Positions 1-8,839 of a stretch of 61,328 nt of DNA are shown one piece after another. Within the stretch, counting starts at the first letter, position 1; each line of letters starts with the position of its first letter. Origin of the DNA: Bradyrhizobium hipponense. GTDB taxonomy: Bacteria; Pseudomonadota; Alphaproteobacteria; Rhizobiales; Xanthobacteraceae. The position numbers were made by a program, and so were the translations under genes. Location of the stretch: contig NZ_VSTH01000094.1 in the NCBI RefSeq assembly GCF_008123965.1, positions 1 through 61,328 on the forward strand, given 5' to 3'. The notes beneath the pieces were generated by a model, which was not told the DNA's origin, made no database searches, and saw only the letters and a program-made list of their open reading frames with translations.

Positions 1-90
1 CGTCATGCCCGGGCTCGTCCCGGGCATCCACGTTCTTGGGGCAGCGAACGAAGGCGTGGATGGCCGGGACGAGCCCGGCCATGATGGGTT
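1..90. repeat. Long imperfect palindrome (REP-like)
   Basis: The left arm (about 1-33) and the right arm (about 56-88) are near-perfect reverse complements, each carrying a CCCGGGCTCGTCCCGGG-like core and GCATCCACG or CGTGGATG. They are separated by about 22 bases. GC-rich palindromes of this style are common between genes in Bradyrhizobium chromosomes. It lies outside the tRNA/recombinase unit and is probably chromosomal backbone. Confidence 0.7.
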
Positions 91-154
91 CGCTGCGTAA
101 AACGGCCAAATCGGGCCCCGCCGACCTGTCCGCCGAAGCTTCAGCAAACGCGGA

Positions 155-184
155 TTGACAGCCCCCGATCCCCTTCCTTATATG
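155..184 (+). promoter_or_regulatory. Sigma-70-type promoter of the tRNA gene
   Basis: TTGACA at 155-160 and TATATG at 179-184 are separated by 18 bases. Transcription would start near 191, about 38 bases before the tRNA. The -35 hexamer is perfect and the position is right for a tRNA promoter. Confidence 0.65.
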
Positions 185-228
185 CCGCGCATTCGCGAGA
201 TCGGCCATTGCGCCCCCGCGAGCCCTGT

Positions 229-305
229 GGCGGGGTAGCTCAGCTGGTTAGAGCACGGGAATCATAATCCTGGGGTCGGGGGTTCGAGTCCCTCTCCCGC
301 TACCA
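229..305 (+). tRNA. tRNA-Met (anticodon CAT)
   Basis: The 77-base cloverleaf starts with GGCGGGG and ends with an encoded CCA. The D-arm contains TAGCTCAGCTGGTTAGAGC. The anticodon stem-loop has the seven-base loop ATCATAA, giving anticodon CAT, and the T-arm has GGTTCGAGTCCC. A CAT anticodon could also be the lysidine-modified Ile2 tRNA, but the overall sequence resembles the alphaproteobacterial elongator tRNA-Met. The 3' half is shared with the end of the convergent recombinase gene, so the gene doubles as an integration target. Confidence 0.93.
262..305. other. Probable attachment site: tRNA 3' half inside recombinase gene
   Basis: The last 14 codons and the stop of the serine recombinase are read from the antisense strand of the tRNA-Met 3' half, giving a C-terminus ending GEGLEPPTPGL. 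The stop codon TGA is formed from the anticodon-loop sequence. Such tRNA-derived C-termini arise when an element integrates into a tRNA gene and the integrase gene abuts the site. No second copy of this segment was seen in the window, so the distal end of the element lies elsewhere or is lost. Confidence 0.7.
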
Positions 306-1920
306 CCTTTCCCCACACTCCTTTGACCTGATTTGGATAAGCCTTTTCCCCGAGCAGGGCATTTAGTCGGCCTGCTATCTCCACGGCTACACCACCTCGG
401 CGCCCCGGATCACGGAAAACAGTGACCGTCTCGACCAGGTCTCTGATGGCCTCTGCGGCCTCACCGTCTCCCGAACTCACACCTTTCCCTAGTGCTTCTT
501 CAATCCGACCGAGTTGCTCCTCATAGCGCTTGAGGATGGCCGGATGCAGCGCGACTTCCTTCGGAGCGGGCGGTTGACTTTGCAACTCCTCAAATATCCG
601 CTTGCGTTCAGCATTTAAGGCAGTTGATCTCGGTCCGAGAACGGATGGATCGCCATGTCCTTTTGCGATCGCATCCACCAGTCGTTCGATCTCCCGGCTT
701 AATTGCCCAAGCTGCTGCTCAAGGCGCTGCCGTTTTGCATTTGATGTAGCTGCCAGGCGCTTCCGCTCCTCGAGATACGTGCGTACGTACTCCGAAATGA
801 CCTTCGGCGCGCGCAATTCGGCCTTTAGCCCGCTGAGGACTGCGCTCTCGACGGCGTCTAAATAAAAAGTCTTGGCGTCAGGACACGTGCCGCTCTCCGT
901 GGCCGCCGAGCAGCGAATGCGAACGCGCCCCGATTTGTCCCTCCCATTAGTTGCCATGCCGGAGCCGCATGAACCGCAACGGAGCAGGCCAGATAGCATC
1001 CGACGAGGACGACGTTCATGGCTTGGGTGGACGTGACCGCGCTTCTCTTTGCGCTGCTGAGCGGCTGTGAACAGCTCTGGACTGACAATTGCTAGATGCG
1101 GCACTTCAGCAACCTGCCAATCACTCTTTGGATTTGGTCGAGACAGACGCTTTCCCGAATCGGGATCTTTCACCATTCTGACTTTGTTCCAGACGAGGCG
1201 CCCTACATAAAGCTCGTTCTGCAGAATGCCGGCACCCCTCTCGAGGTTGCCATTAATTGTTGAGGCGTTCCATGTCCGCCCTCGGGGAGGTGATATCTTC
1301 TCTTTGTTGAGATCGTGCGCGATTTCACGAGGCGTTCGACCGTTGACGTATTCCTGAAAGATGCGCCGGATCACTTGTGCCTCGGCCTCGACGATGACTC
1401 GTTCGCCGCTCCTCCCGGCGACCGCGGTATATCCGTATGTCAGGCCACCTCCAGCCAAGCCCTGCTTGACCCGCCCTGCTTGGCCACGACGCACCTTGTG
1501 CGCGTTGTCCTCACGATAGAGTTGTCCGACTAGGCCGCGAAGGCCGACCAGCACGGTATTAACGACGCCTTCGTGGACCGCCCGGATCTCGATCCCGAGA
1601 AAAGATAGCCGCTTATGGATGCCTGCGAGATCCTCCATGTCGCGAGAGAGGCGATCAAGCGCTTCAACGATCACGACGTCGAAGGATCTCGCCCGCGCTT
1701 GGTCCAACATCCGGAGAAGGCCTTCGCGTCCCATCACCGAGGCGCCTGAACGAGCCCGATCTTCATAGGTGCTGATAACGGTTAAGCCTTCACGCTCGGC
1801 ATAGCTTTGGCAAAGTGAAAGCTGATCTTCGATCGATCGCTCATTCTGAAGATCGGTGGAGAAACGAGCATAGATCGTCGCTCTCTTCCCTGTCGGTTCG
1901 GTTGGCGAGCTCACTTTCAT
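262..1920 (-). CDS. Large serine recombinase (island integrase)
   Basis: A 552-residue site-specific recombinase. The N-terminal resolvase domain carries ARFSTDLQ with the nucleophile Ser21 and later VVEALDRLSRD. A recombinase domain follows (GLTYGY, TPREIAHDLN). A zinc ribbon (LRCGSCGSGM then a CSAA...GTC pair) sits near residue 330, followed by a coiled coil at about 390-470. This is the layout of phage and island integrases that strand-exchange through a Ser-DNA intermediate. The ATG at 1920 is preceded by GAGGGA. The 3' end runs into the tRNA-Met gene, marking the end of an integrated element. The frame is intact, so it may be active. Confidence 0.9.
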   Translation of the reverse strand: MKVSSPTEPTGKRATIYARFSTDLQNERSIEDQLSLCQSYAEREGLTVISTYEDRARSGASVMGREGLLRMLDQARARSFDVVIVEALDRLSRDMEDLAGIHKRLSFLGIEIRAVHEGVVNTVLVGLRGLVGQLYREDNAHKVRRGQAGRVKQGLAGGGLTYGYTAVAGRSGERVIVEAEAQVIRRIFQEYVNGRTPREIAHDLNKEKISPPRGRTWNASTINGNLERGAGILQNELYVGRLVWNKVRMVKDPDSGKRLSRPNPKSDWQVAEVPHLAIVSPELFTAAQQRKEKRGHVHPSHERRPRRMLSGLLRCGSCGSGMATNGRDKSGRVRIRCSAATESGTCPDAKTFYLDAVESAVLSGLKAELRAPKVISEYVRTYLEERKRLAATSNAKRQRLEQQLGQLSREIERLVDAIAKGHGDPSVLGPRSTALNAERKRIFEELQSQPPAPKEVALHPAILKRYEEQLGRIEEALGKGVSSGDGEAAEAIRDLVETVTVFRDPGRRGGVAVEIAGRLNALLGEKAYPNQVKGVWGKVVAGEGLEPPTPGL

Positions 1921-2086
1921 GATCTTCCCTCGCGGCTAGACGAGCAAGTACGCGCGCGAGGCGTAAGATCGCCTTGTCTGGATTCGTCTGCAAGGACAAT
2001 TTGTGATGCGCGTCCCGCAACGATCGAACCTCTAGGTCATGGCGCAAGTCAACGACCTGCACGCACCTGCGCTGGCGACAATCCAC
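1841..2086 (-). CDS. Small ORF overlapping the recombinase start
   Basis: An 81-codon frame from a GTG at 2086 that overlaps the first ~80 bases of the recombinase gene. Its middle (DNPD-like stretch, then RLARVLARLAAREDHE) is arginine/alanine-rich and helical. That part looks like real coding sequence, while the C-terminal tail is read out of frame with the recombinase. It could be a small accessory gene coupled to the recombinase or the damaged end of one. I do not recognise the family. Confidence 0.3.
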   Translation of the reverse strand: MDCRQRRCVQVVDLRHDLEVRSLRDAHHKLSLQTNPDKAILRLARVLARLAAREDHESELANRTDREESDDLCSFLHRSSE

Positions 2087-2639
2087 AAAATGTCAGCGGT
2101 GGTGATCATACCGAGCATTATGCTCGAGTGGTGCGTAAGCGGAACGGCCGCTATGAGCTCGTCGTGCAATCGGATGCCGCGGCGAAGAAACCGATGGAGC
2201 CTGAAGGGCTTCGCTCGCTGAAGTGCTAGTGCTAGGAAGCGGTCGGCCGGCTCGTTAGCAACTGATACTGGGGCCAGCTTCCGGGACTATTACCAAAGAG
2301 ATTCTGACCATCTATCGATTCCGTGGCTAGTTTGACCTGAAACGAACCTGCAGCCCGACCTTATGAACCATAATCCTTAGGTCCAAGGCTGTTGGTCTGC
2401 GAAACCATCCGGAATGGGACATCGGCTGGAACTCCGCTTTTTCGCGTCCTGGCCGAAAATTGGCCGCGGCTAATGTCAACCGGGATATGACAGTTGGCGC
2501 CCTTTCAGCACGCTGCCTTCGGCGAGGTTGCACCGCAATGTCAAAGAAGTCTCTCTTCCTTCCAATGCGGCCCGAGAACGAGTTGCATCCGCAATTTCGT
2601 GGTCTCGCGACCAGCTCCTGGTCGGGCGATGATGCAGGC
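2087..2639. other. Gene-poor stretch, one possible C-terminal remnant
   Basis: No intact gene is seen. A plus-strand frame at about 2107-2229 reads ...EHYARVVRKRNGRYELVV... to a stop and has coding-like composition. It may be the last 40 codons of a deleted gene. The rest shows only overlapping short frames on both strands. Confidence 0.4.
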
Positions 2640-2781
2640 GGTCTTCGCTGACTTCCATGACGCCGACGGAAATTTCGTGGAACAATTCCAGACGATTGGA
2701 TTCGACGCTCGCATTTTTGAGCTCTACCTGCATGCTCTGGAAGAGCTAACCGAAGCTTGGCAAGCTTTTGTGCCAGTGTGA
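2640..2781 (+). pseudogene. Fragment of a nuclease-like hypothetical protein
   Basis: About 45 codons read FADFHDADGNFVEQFQTIGF then DARIFELYLHALEE. This resembles a conserved block (DFHEPGNFIEQFQTTGFDAR...FELYLFA) that I recall from hypothetical rhizobial proteins with restriction-nuclease-like features. Neither the N-terminus nor the downstream part is present in frame. The identification rests on that short block only. Confidence 0.35.
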
Positions 2782-3051
2782 AACGCCGGTTCGCGCTTGT
2801 GCCCTCGCCATCCGGAATAGGTAGGCTGGAAGTGATAGAGGCGGTTATCGAGCGACACGCGCAGATAGTGTGGACGCGCCGACGCCGGGCGCGATCGATG
2901 AACTGCGCCCGGCAATGGGGAACCCACGGCGGTCGACAGCGCGGCCGGACCCAGGCTGATCGAGCAGAAAGACGGCGCATCACAAGGGTCAAACGCTGCC
3001 AATCGCCATGGTTGCAATGCTAAAAGTCCCTCGCCGACTGACGGGGGCAAC

Positions 3052-3285
3052 ATGGTTAAGGCATTTCGCAACACAGTCATGGCACTTACTTTTGTAGGAG
3101 TTGCCGGCTGCAACATTTTATGGAACTTCATGAATGACTATGTAGTCTGCGGCCTTGCGCTGGCGGCTTCAGTTACAGCCGGCTTTTGCGTTGAGCGCAT
3201 ATTCATCGTGCGTTCCCGTCGGGAGATGATCCGCCTCCACGGCGCGGACTGGCATTCGGCGGAGAACCGACAGCTCGACTCATGA
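3052..3285 (+). CDS. Small hypothetical membrane protein
   Basis: A 77-residue frame starting ATG after a G-rich stretch (GGGGGCAAC). It has two hydrophobic segments (about residues 8-26 and 30-53) and a charged C-terminus (RSRREMIRLHGADWHS). This could be a two-pass inner-membrane protein. A Cys at residue 20 within the first segment loosely recalls a lipobox. No family is recognised, and it stands alone amid decayed DNA, so it may be spurious. Confidence 0.4.
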   Translation: MVKAFRNTVMALTFVGVAGCNILWNFMNDYVVCGLALAASVTAGFCVERIFIVRSRREMIRLHGADWHSAENRQLDS

Positions 3286-3748
3286 ACGTCACCCGTCGCA
3301 CGCTCGTCATTTTCATCATCCGATTGTTCGCATTCGAGCCGAGGCGCTTGGTCCGATGGTCAAACCGGTCCATCCATTCCGGTTCGCTCGCATTGAGCGC
3401 CTGCGAGAGCTGCTTGAATGAGACTACGGAATGGCAGTTGATCCGAATGCGGGCGTGAGCACCACGAAACTGGTGAGACCCGATCCGCAGCTGCTCGATG
3501 CAGGTTTGGTACTCGGTCCTGATCCAGGAGGGTGCGAGCGGGTCCTTCGTTGCGATGCCGAAAGCGAACTCCCGGCTCCGTGGTCCTTACCGCTTTACGA
3601 TGTTGCCATACGGATCTCATCGTAGTCGGTCACCATCGCGGCCAGCGAGGTAGTCAAGAGGGGCGATCCGAACCAACTCAAACGCGAGGCTAAACGGCAA
3701 CAGCTGGCCGAGAAGCGGTGCACGAGCTAGCAACCGGATCATTGAAGG
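3286..3748. other. No recognisable gene
   Basis: Only short overlapping frames. A minus-strand stretch (SFKQLSQALNASEPEWMDRF) looks coding-like but belongs to nothing I recognise. Confidence 0.4.
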
Positions 3749-4039
3749 CTAGTCGCGCACCGCATCGACGCGATAGAGCGGGCGGCCATCCACGTAACGC
3801 CATTTCAGCGGGCGGTTCGGATCGCGCCGCCACTGCTACAGCGCTCCGGGCGTGCGCCGGATAACCGTGGCCGCCTCTAATGCGGTGAAATTAGAGCTCC
3901 CCGGCAGCGTTTCGATATCGAAGGACGCGGGTGGCGGCATGCCAAGGTTCTTGCGACGGCGCTTGGTTGCAAGAGGCGTTTTCCGATCACTTGGAGACGC
4001 TAGCGCCTCGATCGGAGGCGTTTCGTCCTTGCCGCTCAT
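3749..4039 (-). pseudogene. HTH_17/excisionase-like protein, copy 1, nonsense-mutated
   Basis: From the ATG at 4039 (preceded by GGCGGAGGC) it encodes the same protein as the copies at 33431-33766 and 58880-59191. There is a basic linker (TKRRRKNLG) and a helix-turn-helix region (FTALEAATVIRRTPGAL). The Glu codon that follows in both other copies (GALEQWRRD) is here TAG at 3836-3838. The conserved wing (LKWRYVDGRPLYRVDAVRD) remains readable beyond it to 3749. The family fold suggests a small DNA-binding regulator or excisionase. This copy is inactivated. Confidence 0.7.
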
Positions 4040-4260
4040 GCCTCCGCCCCAACTATGATCGGTGTGAGGCAATAAGGCGTAAGCTGCTGCAGCAAGAAAG
4101 AAAGAGGCGAATGCAGCGCGTCTCATGATTGGATTGGGACGGCTCTCGGTCGGATCGGTCGGCCGTCGTGATGTCGCATATGCATGAAATTCCGTTTGTT
4201 GCTGCGTGCAGTTGAGGCATTCGAGGCCGACCATGCGGTTCGGACAAGGCGGGAGACCTG

Positions 4261-4781
4261 ATGCGCTATATCCGCTCGAAGACCGCAACGCTGCTCTGGT
4301 TGGAGAGCTTTGTCGCGCGCATGACGCCGGGGGGCCACTCACTCTAGGATCCGTTCGCCGGCACATGCACCGTGTCCAGGCATTTCAAGCGACTGGGCTA
4401 TCGCATCTTCACCGGGGACGCTTCGAGTCTGTCCCACGCTATGCAGGTAGCAACCGTCCGTCTGAACAGGCGGCCCCGACTTCCGCTGATTTTGTCGACG
4501 CTTCGCGCCATCCGCTCACGTCGCGAGCCCACGACGCTCCAGCGCGTCTTCGCCTATCCGCCGCTGGCGTACCATTTCAGCTCTCGTTTTGAATTCAACG
4601 CTGGTTCGGCCCGGCGTGAAGTTGTGCGTGCGTTCGAGGCCTGCCGATCGCGAAACCTTCACGTCCTTGTCAGCTACAGTGGCATGGGATTATTCCGATC
4701 GCAGATCCCGCGGGACGCATGAAGGAAGTCTTCGCGGAGGTGACGGTTTTGACTAAGCGCATTCGACATCATTCCCAATGA
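4261..4781 (+). pseudogene. D12-class adenine DNA methyltransferase remnant
   Basis: The frame reads MRYIRSKTATLLWLE at the start, then DPFAGTC (the AdoMet-binding motif I of D12 methylases). This is followed by SRHFKRLGYRIFTGD, LSHAMQVATVRLNR, HVLVSYS and a terminal VLTKRIRHHSQ. These blocks occur in the same order as in DNA adenine methylases. A stop interrupts the frame just before DPFAGTC and later parts are deleted or frameshifted, including the region where the DPPY-type catalytic motif should be. It is probably a decayed modification methylase from an element or restriction system. Confidence 0.6.
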
Positions 4782-4877
4782 GTGAGTGTGGGCGATCAGG
4801 GGCAAGTGACTGAAATTGTGCTCGTTGCGCGTCCATAGACCTTCACTGGATTATCCGGGCTCTCAATCCTCATTTGG

Positions 4878-5369
4878 TCATGTGGGGTCATCCTGGCCAG
4901 TGAGCCGCTTCTCGTAAAAGATCACTGCATATCCGTGCAACATCCCTTCCCTGCAGCGAACATAGCCAGCGGTCTCATAAAGTCTTTGAGCCCCCACTTG
5001 GATCGTTGTTGTGTCGAGCACTATCCACTTGAAACCGAGAGCAACAGCTCGCGACTCCAATTCACGAAGGACCCTCCTTCCAAGCCCTCGCCGCTGAAAG
5101 ACGGGATCGACCCGCATACGTTTGAGTTCTGCGACATCATCATCAACAGGTTTCAGCCCACCCATGGCACCGAGTCGGGCACCAATATGCGCAACGACGA
5201 AGTCTCCGCCCGACCCGACGTACACTTCCTCGATATGGCGTAAATCATCCTCCCAGGCCCCTTCGGGGCCACACACACCAACATCCTGCGATGCGGTTCT
5301 GTGCAGATGCCATACACCATCGCTATCCCCGGACTCGAAGCGACGAAGGATCAGTTCGTCTTGAGACAT
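4878..5369 (-). CDS. GNAT family N-acetyltransferase
   Basis: A 163-residue single-domain acetyltransferase that would transfer acetyl from acetyl-CoA to an amine of unknown identity. Motif A for CoA binding is clear (ELKRMRVDPVFQRRGLGRRV, Q/R-x-x-G-x-G/A type). Motif B includes RLYETAGYVR near residue 130. The length is normal for the family and the frame is intact. The start has an AGAGG-type ribosome site about eight bases upstream. No neighbour suggests a substrate. Confidence 0.85.
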   Translation of the reverse strand: MSQDELILRRFESGDSDGVWHLHRTASQDVGVCGPEGAWEDDLRHIEEVYVGSGGDFVVAHIGARLGAMGGLKPVDDDVAELKRMRVDPVFQRRGLGRRVLRELESRAVALGFKWIVLDTTTIQVGAQRLYETAGYVRCREGMLHGYAVIFYEKRLTGQDDPT

Positions 5370-5453
5370 CGACTAACACCTCTCGACCGATGTCGGACGC
5401 CTGCGCCTCTGGCATCGTTGGCTGCTTTTAGCCAGGCAGAGACCACCGTCAGT

Positions 5454-6330
5454 TCACCGACGCTCCTCTGTCAACAGCCGCTGAGAAAGGACAGCCTCAA
5501 CATTCTCCGATACTTCAACTCCGACGATTGGACGACCCGGCTCAACGGTATACTTTAACGCCGTACTACGGTGCATTCGGGTAAACCGATCCCGTGCACA
5601 AATACAGGACGTGCGCAGCATTCCGATTTCGCCGCCATGATGCTCCATGACTGGCGAAATGGTCGCAATCCTAGGAAAGTCCGCTTTCCCTTCCAGCCAA
5701 CCCGGCTTGAGCGGTGCACTCCCCTTGTCGGACGATAGCCAGCGGAATACCTCGCGGATGCATCTCTGCGGATAATATTCGGAAAGTCGATATAGATCCC
5801 TATAAAATTGCGGTTTCTGGTGGAAGAGTTGTTCACCGATCAGTAGCACCGAGACTGCCACGATACGTGCCGAGAAGCGGCCGCTTGGACCAAGCGTATT
5901 CTTGTAGGGATTCTTTCCGTAAAACACACGAAATTGGCCAAATAAGTCCGGCGACATATGTTCATAAAAGCGCGTCAGAACATAGTTTGCTGACTCAAGG
6001 CGCGCCAGGCATAGCGCAAGACATTGCCCCGCATCCGCGTCGGCCACATCACGCAAATTAAGCAGAGCGTCCATTGCTGACTGCAATTCGCTCTCGATGA
6101 TCTGATGGCCCAAGCAAAAATCTCGCTCCTCGACCCCGGCCGCGCCGAGGCAGTATACGCGCGGATCGTTCTTCGAGGAACAGCTGGTAGGTCGCGTCGA
6201 TTCCTGCGATCCGTTTGATGTCTGCGCCAGACACTGACGAGCGGTCAGTCTCGAACTTTCTTTCATTAACGAAGAAGTGAAGCCATTTTGCCACGTTCGA
6301 CAAGTCCCAGAGAGGACTGTCGGATGTCAC
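5454..6330 (-). pseudogene. Hypothetical protein, possibly PrnB/indoleamine-dioxygenase-like, frameshifted
   Basis: Two frames join near 6110-6130. The upstream piece (from 6330) reads LWDLSNVAKWLHFFVNERKF. The downstream piece reads LGHQIIESELQSAMDALLNL, then FYEHMSPDLFGQFRVFYGKN, LGPSGRFSARIVAVSVLLIG and HQKPQFYRDLYRLSEYYPQR. The helical pattern with PxxF...FRxFY...GPSG weakly resembles the PrnB-like (DUF1864) haem dioxygenase family, but that is recall only. The 270-codon downstream frame is long and may still be translated from an internal start. Confidence 0.35.
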
Positions 6331-6429
6331 TCGGGGTTTGCCTCGCTTGCCTTGCGATTAGTTCGTCACAGCAGCGCGGGTGAGACCCGTACGCGAGGCT
6401 ACCCGAGCTACTCCATTGCCGTTCAGAAA

Positions 6430-6740
6430 GTGAAGGCGGCATTCCGAGCGCATATTCGGTCTTCGACAAGATCGCGTTCTTTCTCAATGACTACGCGAAG
6501 CTAAATATCAATCCGAAGCAGATCTATTTCAAACGATTTGGTACAGCAACCAGGATTGGAAGCGAGGCATCCGCAAGGAATTCCTAAACTCCCGGAATTG
6601 GCCGCTGCATGGGCTCTGCTGGTTTTCCAGGGATCTCTTCGATCCGGAGCTTCAAGCGACGGCCGAACCCTAACGCAAGAGCTTTACATTGTTCGGAATT
6701 GCCTCGAACACAGCTGCCTCAAGGTCTATGAAACACTGAT
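6430..6740 (+). pseudogene. LA2681-type HEPN domain remnant
   Basis: Readable blocks are AYSVFDKIAFFLNDYAKL, NPKQIYFKRF, FLNSRNWPLHGLCWFSRDLF and QELYIVRNCLEHSCLKVYE, spread over frames that change at least twice. The RNCLEH block matches the R-x4-6-H ribonuclease motif of HEPN domains. The order of blocks fits the LA2681-like HEPN family found in toxin and defence proteins. It is clearly inactive. Confidence 0.55.
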
Positions 6741-6879
6741 TTCGCCACCTCGCGCGGCTCTACTGCTGCGATGATGCGCAGCGCTAGAACTTTGGCGCTG
6801 GCAAGCTTTCGTCGGATGAGGCGAGCCGCATCGGTAAGGCAATCGCCCGAATTGCTGATGCGCCGAGGCTTCTATCGGG

Positions 6880-7193
6880 GGCGTGATGGATGCCGTGATG
6901 CGAGCGCAGAGGCGGTGGCCGTACGCCGGCTACTGAGCGCTTCGCCATCAATCATTGCGCGCGGCCGGCCAGTTGCGCCGTCGAACAGCATGTAAAGTGA
7001 GGAAACGGCAGGATTCGTCACGCCGTTCCCTGGAAAACGGTGACCAGCTTCACGCCGAGTGCCTTGCCCCGCTGCCAGGCCGGCATGGCCAAGAGGTGAC
7101 CAGGCAATGCAACTGGACCGACGTCGTAGCTGTGCCGAACTCCGCCGCACCGCAATGTCTCGCTTAGGGCATCGATCAGCTTGGGATAATTAA
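6880..7193 (-). pseudogene. Ornithine cyclodeaminase N-terminal remnant
   Basis: In one minus frame: NYPKLIDALSETLRCGG, then VALPGHLLAMPAWQRGKALG and VKLVTVFQGTA before a stop. In the next frame: LYMLFDGATGRPRAMIDGEA then LSSRRTATASALASR. These are consecutive conserved blocks of the ornithine cyclodeaminase/mu-crystallin family. The C-terminal NAD-binding half is missing. It lies just downstream, in the same direction, of an amine-type FAD oxidoreductase, so the two may once have formed an amino-acid catabolic unit. Confidence 0.65.
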
Positions 7194-7352
7194 TGCCGAC
7201 GTTAACCCTCCGCGGCAGAGAAGGACTGTCACATAATTTCCTCGTTCGTTCGGTCGGTCAAACATACATGTCGTCGATGGCTTCGGTCCTCAGACCAGGG
7301 CATCGTTCCATACTGCTGCGAACAAAGAGTGCCAACCGAGTTGCTCGGGTGA

Positions 7353-8636
7353 TCAGAACCAGGAATCCATCAGGTGAACAAGCTGGGAGCCCGCCGTATA
7401 AAAGGCTTCCTGCGCTGCACGAAAACGCTGGCGTTCAACGGCAGTGACCGGCAACGGCAGACCGTTCTCCGGTATCTGCCCCAATACGTACGAAGCCAAA
7501 ACACTGCCAAACACTGTGCCTGGTGCGATTCCGCGGCCGTTATAGCCACTGAAGCTGATGACGTTGCGGTCCAGCTTGTGAAGCCGGGGCAAGTTGTCCG
7601 AGGTCATTCCAATCATGCCAAACCAACCGGTTTCAAACTGGACGCCCCGAAGTCCTGGAAAAAACTTGTGCAACGATCTTTGGGCCCAGGCCTGGTGAAT
7701 AGATTGCCCAATCCCCTCAAGCGCACCAACACTGCCAAACACGAGTCGGCCGGAGCGATCGAGGCGAAATGAAGAGAGGACCTCTCGAGTGTCCCAGACA
7801 CCTTGCCGCTCAGGCAGGATCGACTTTCTCAGATCGTCGGGCAGAGAAGGCGTGGCAAAGTTGAAATAGGGCAGTCGAACTTGTTCCTGCCGTACCTCAG
7901 ACCAAAGTCCTTTGCTATAAGCATCCGTCGCGACGACCACCCAGTCGGCCTCTACAGATCCGCTTTCGGTGCCGACTCTCCAGCGCAAACCGTTGTGTTG
8001 CGCCATGACTGCCTCGCTTTGCGTAAATATCCTGGCTCCCATCGCAAGCGCGGCCCGCGCTAACCCTCGCACATAGGCCAATGGCTGTATGGTGCCGGCG
8101 CGTTTATCGAGCAGCGCGCCGGTGTAGTCGCCACCGCCTACTTTCCTGCGTGTTGCCTCCGCATTTAGCACCAAAACGGGCGCTCCACGCTTCTGCCACT
8201 GTTCGGCACGGGTCTCAATCTCCTCCAAGCCCTTACGTCCGACCGCACAATGCAAGGTGCCGGCTCGTTCCACTTCACATTCGATGTCGTGCTTTTCGAT
8301 GAGTTCAAACACCTTCTGCGGTCCGTTGCCGAGTTGTTCAAGCAACCGTTCTCCAAACGGCGCGCGGAGCGCGTCCGCAAGCGCGTCAGGCATGAGCCAC
8401 ATGCCCGCATTCACGAGCCCAACGTTCCGCCCGGAGCCGCCGAATCCTATTTCAGACGCCTCCAACAGCGCGACACGCGCTCCTCCTTCAGCAAGATGAA
8501 GGGCCGCCGAGAACCCGGTATATCCACCGCCAATCACGACGATATCCACTGCAGTTTCACCGGTGAGGGGAGCCGTTTCTGGCGCTGGTGGCGCAGTCAG
8601 CGCCCACAATCCGTGTGATCGTCGATTGTTTCGCAT
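7353..8636 (-). CDS. FAD-dependent amino-acid/polyamine oxidoreductase (DadA/PuuB-like)
   Basis: A 427-residue protein of the DAO superfamily. The Rossmann dinucleotide motif VIGGGYTGFSAALHLAEGG begins near residue 33. It is followed by LLEASEIGFGGSGRN, the FAD contact typical of DadA, glycine oxidase and gamma-glutamylputrescine oxidase. A C-terminal block (ISFSGYNGRGIAPGTVFG) supplies the second FAD contact. It probably oxidises an amino acid or amine to the imino or aldehyde form. Length and frame are normal. It is followed by a broken ornithine cyclodeaminase gene. The substrate cannot be read from sequence. Confidence 0.82.
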   Translation of the reverse strand: MRNNRRSHGLWALTAPPAPETAPLTGETAVDIVVIGGGYTGFSAALHLAEGGARVALLEASEIGFGGSGRNVGLVNAGMWLMPDALADALRAPFGERLLEQLGNGPQKVFELIEKHDIECEVERAGTLHCAVGRKGLEEIETRAEQWQKRGAPVLVLNAEATRRKVGGGDYTGALLDKRAGTIQPLAYVRGLARAALAMGARIFTQSEAVMAQHNGLRWRVGTESGSVEADWVVVATDAYSKGLWSEVRQEQVRLPYFNFATPSLPDDLRKSILPERQGVWDTREVLSSFRLDRSGRLVFGSVGALEGIGQSIHQAWAQRSLHKFFPGLRGVQFETGWFGMIGMTSDNLPRLHKLDRNVISFSGYNGRGIAPGTVFGSVLASYVLGQIPENGLPLPVTAVERQRFRAAQEAFYTAGSQLVHLMDSWF

Positions 8637-8839
8637 CCGCCAATCCCCTTACAACTAGCTTTTTGATCGGCCCGAGGTCCAGCGGTAGTCGCCAATACCG
8701 GTACGCTCTAGCGGACCTCTCTAGTCTGCAAGACTGACGCCGGCCAATCGCTTGTTGCTCATTACATCATGCTCGGGCGCGATGAATAGCCGACATCCGG
8801 CCAAATCGCGGAGGAGAAACGTCGGTGGGGAGAAAGCGG
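8637..8839. other. Intergenic, nothing recognised
   Basis: About 200 bases between the FAD oxidoreductase promoter side and the fixK2 stop. It marks the junction between decayed accessory DNA and the Fix block. Confidence 0.4.
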
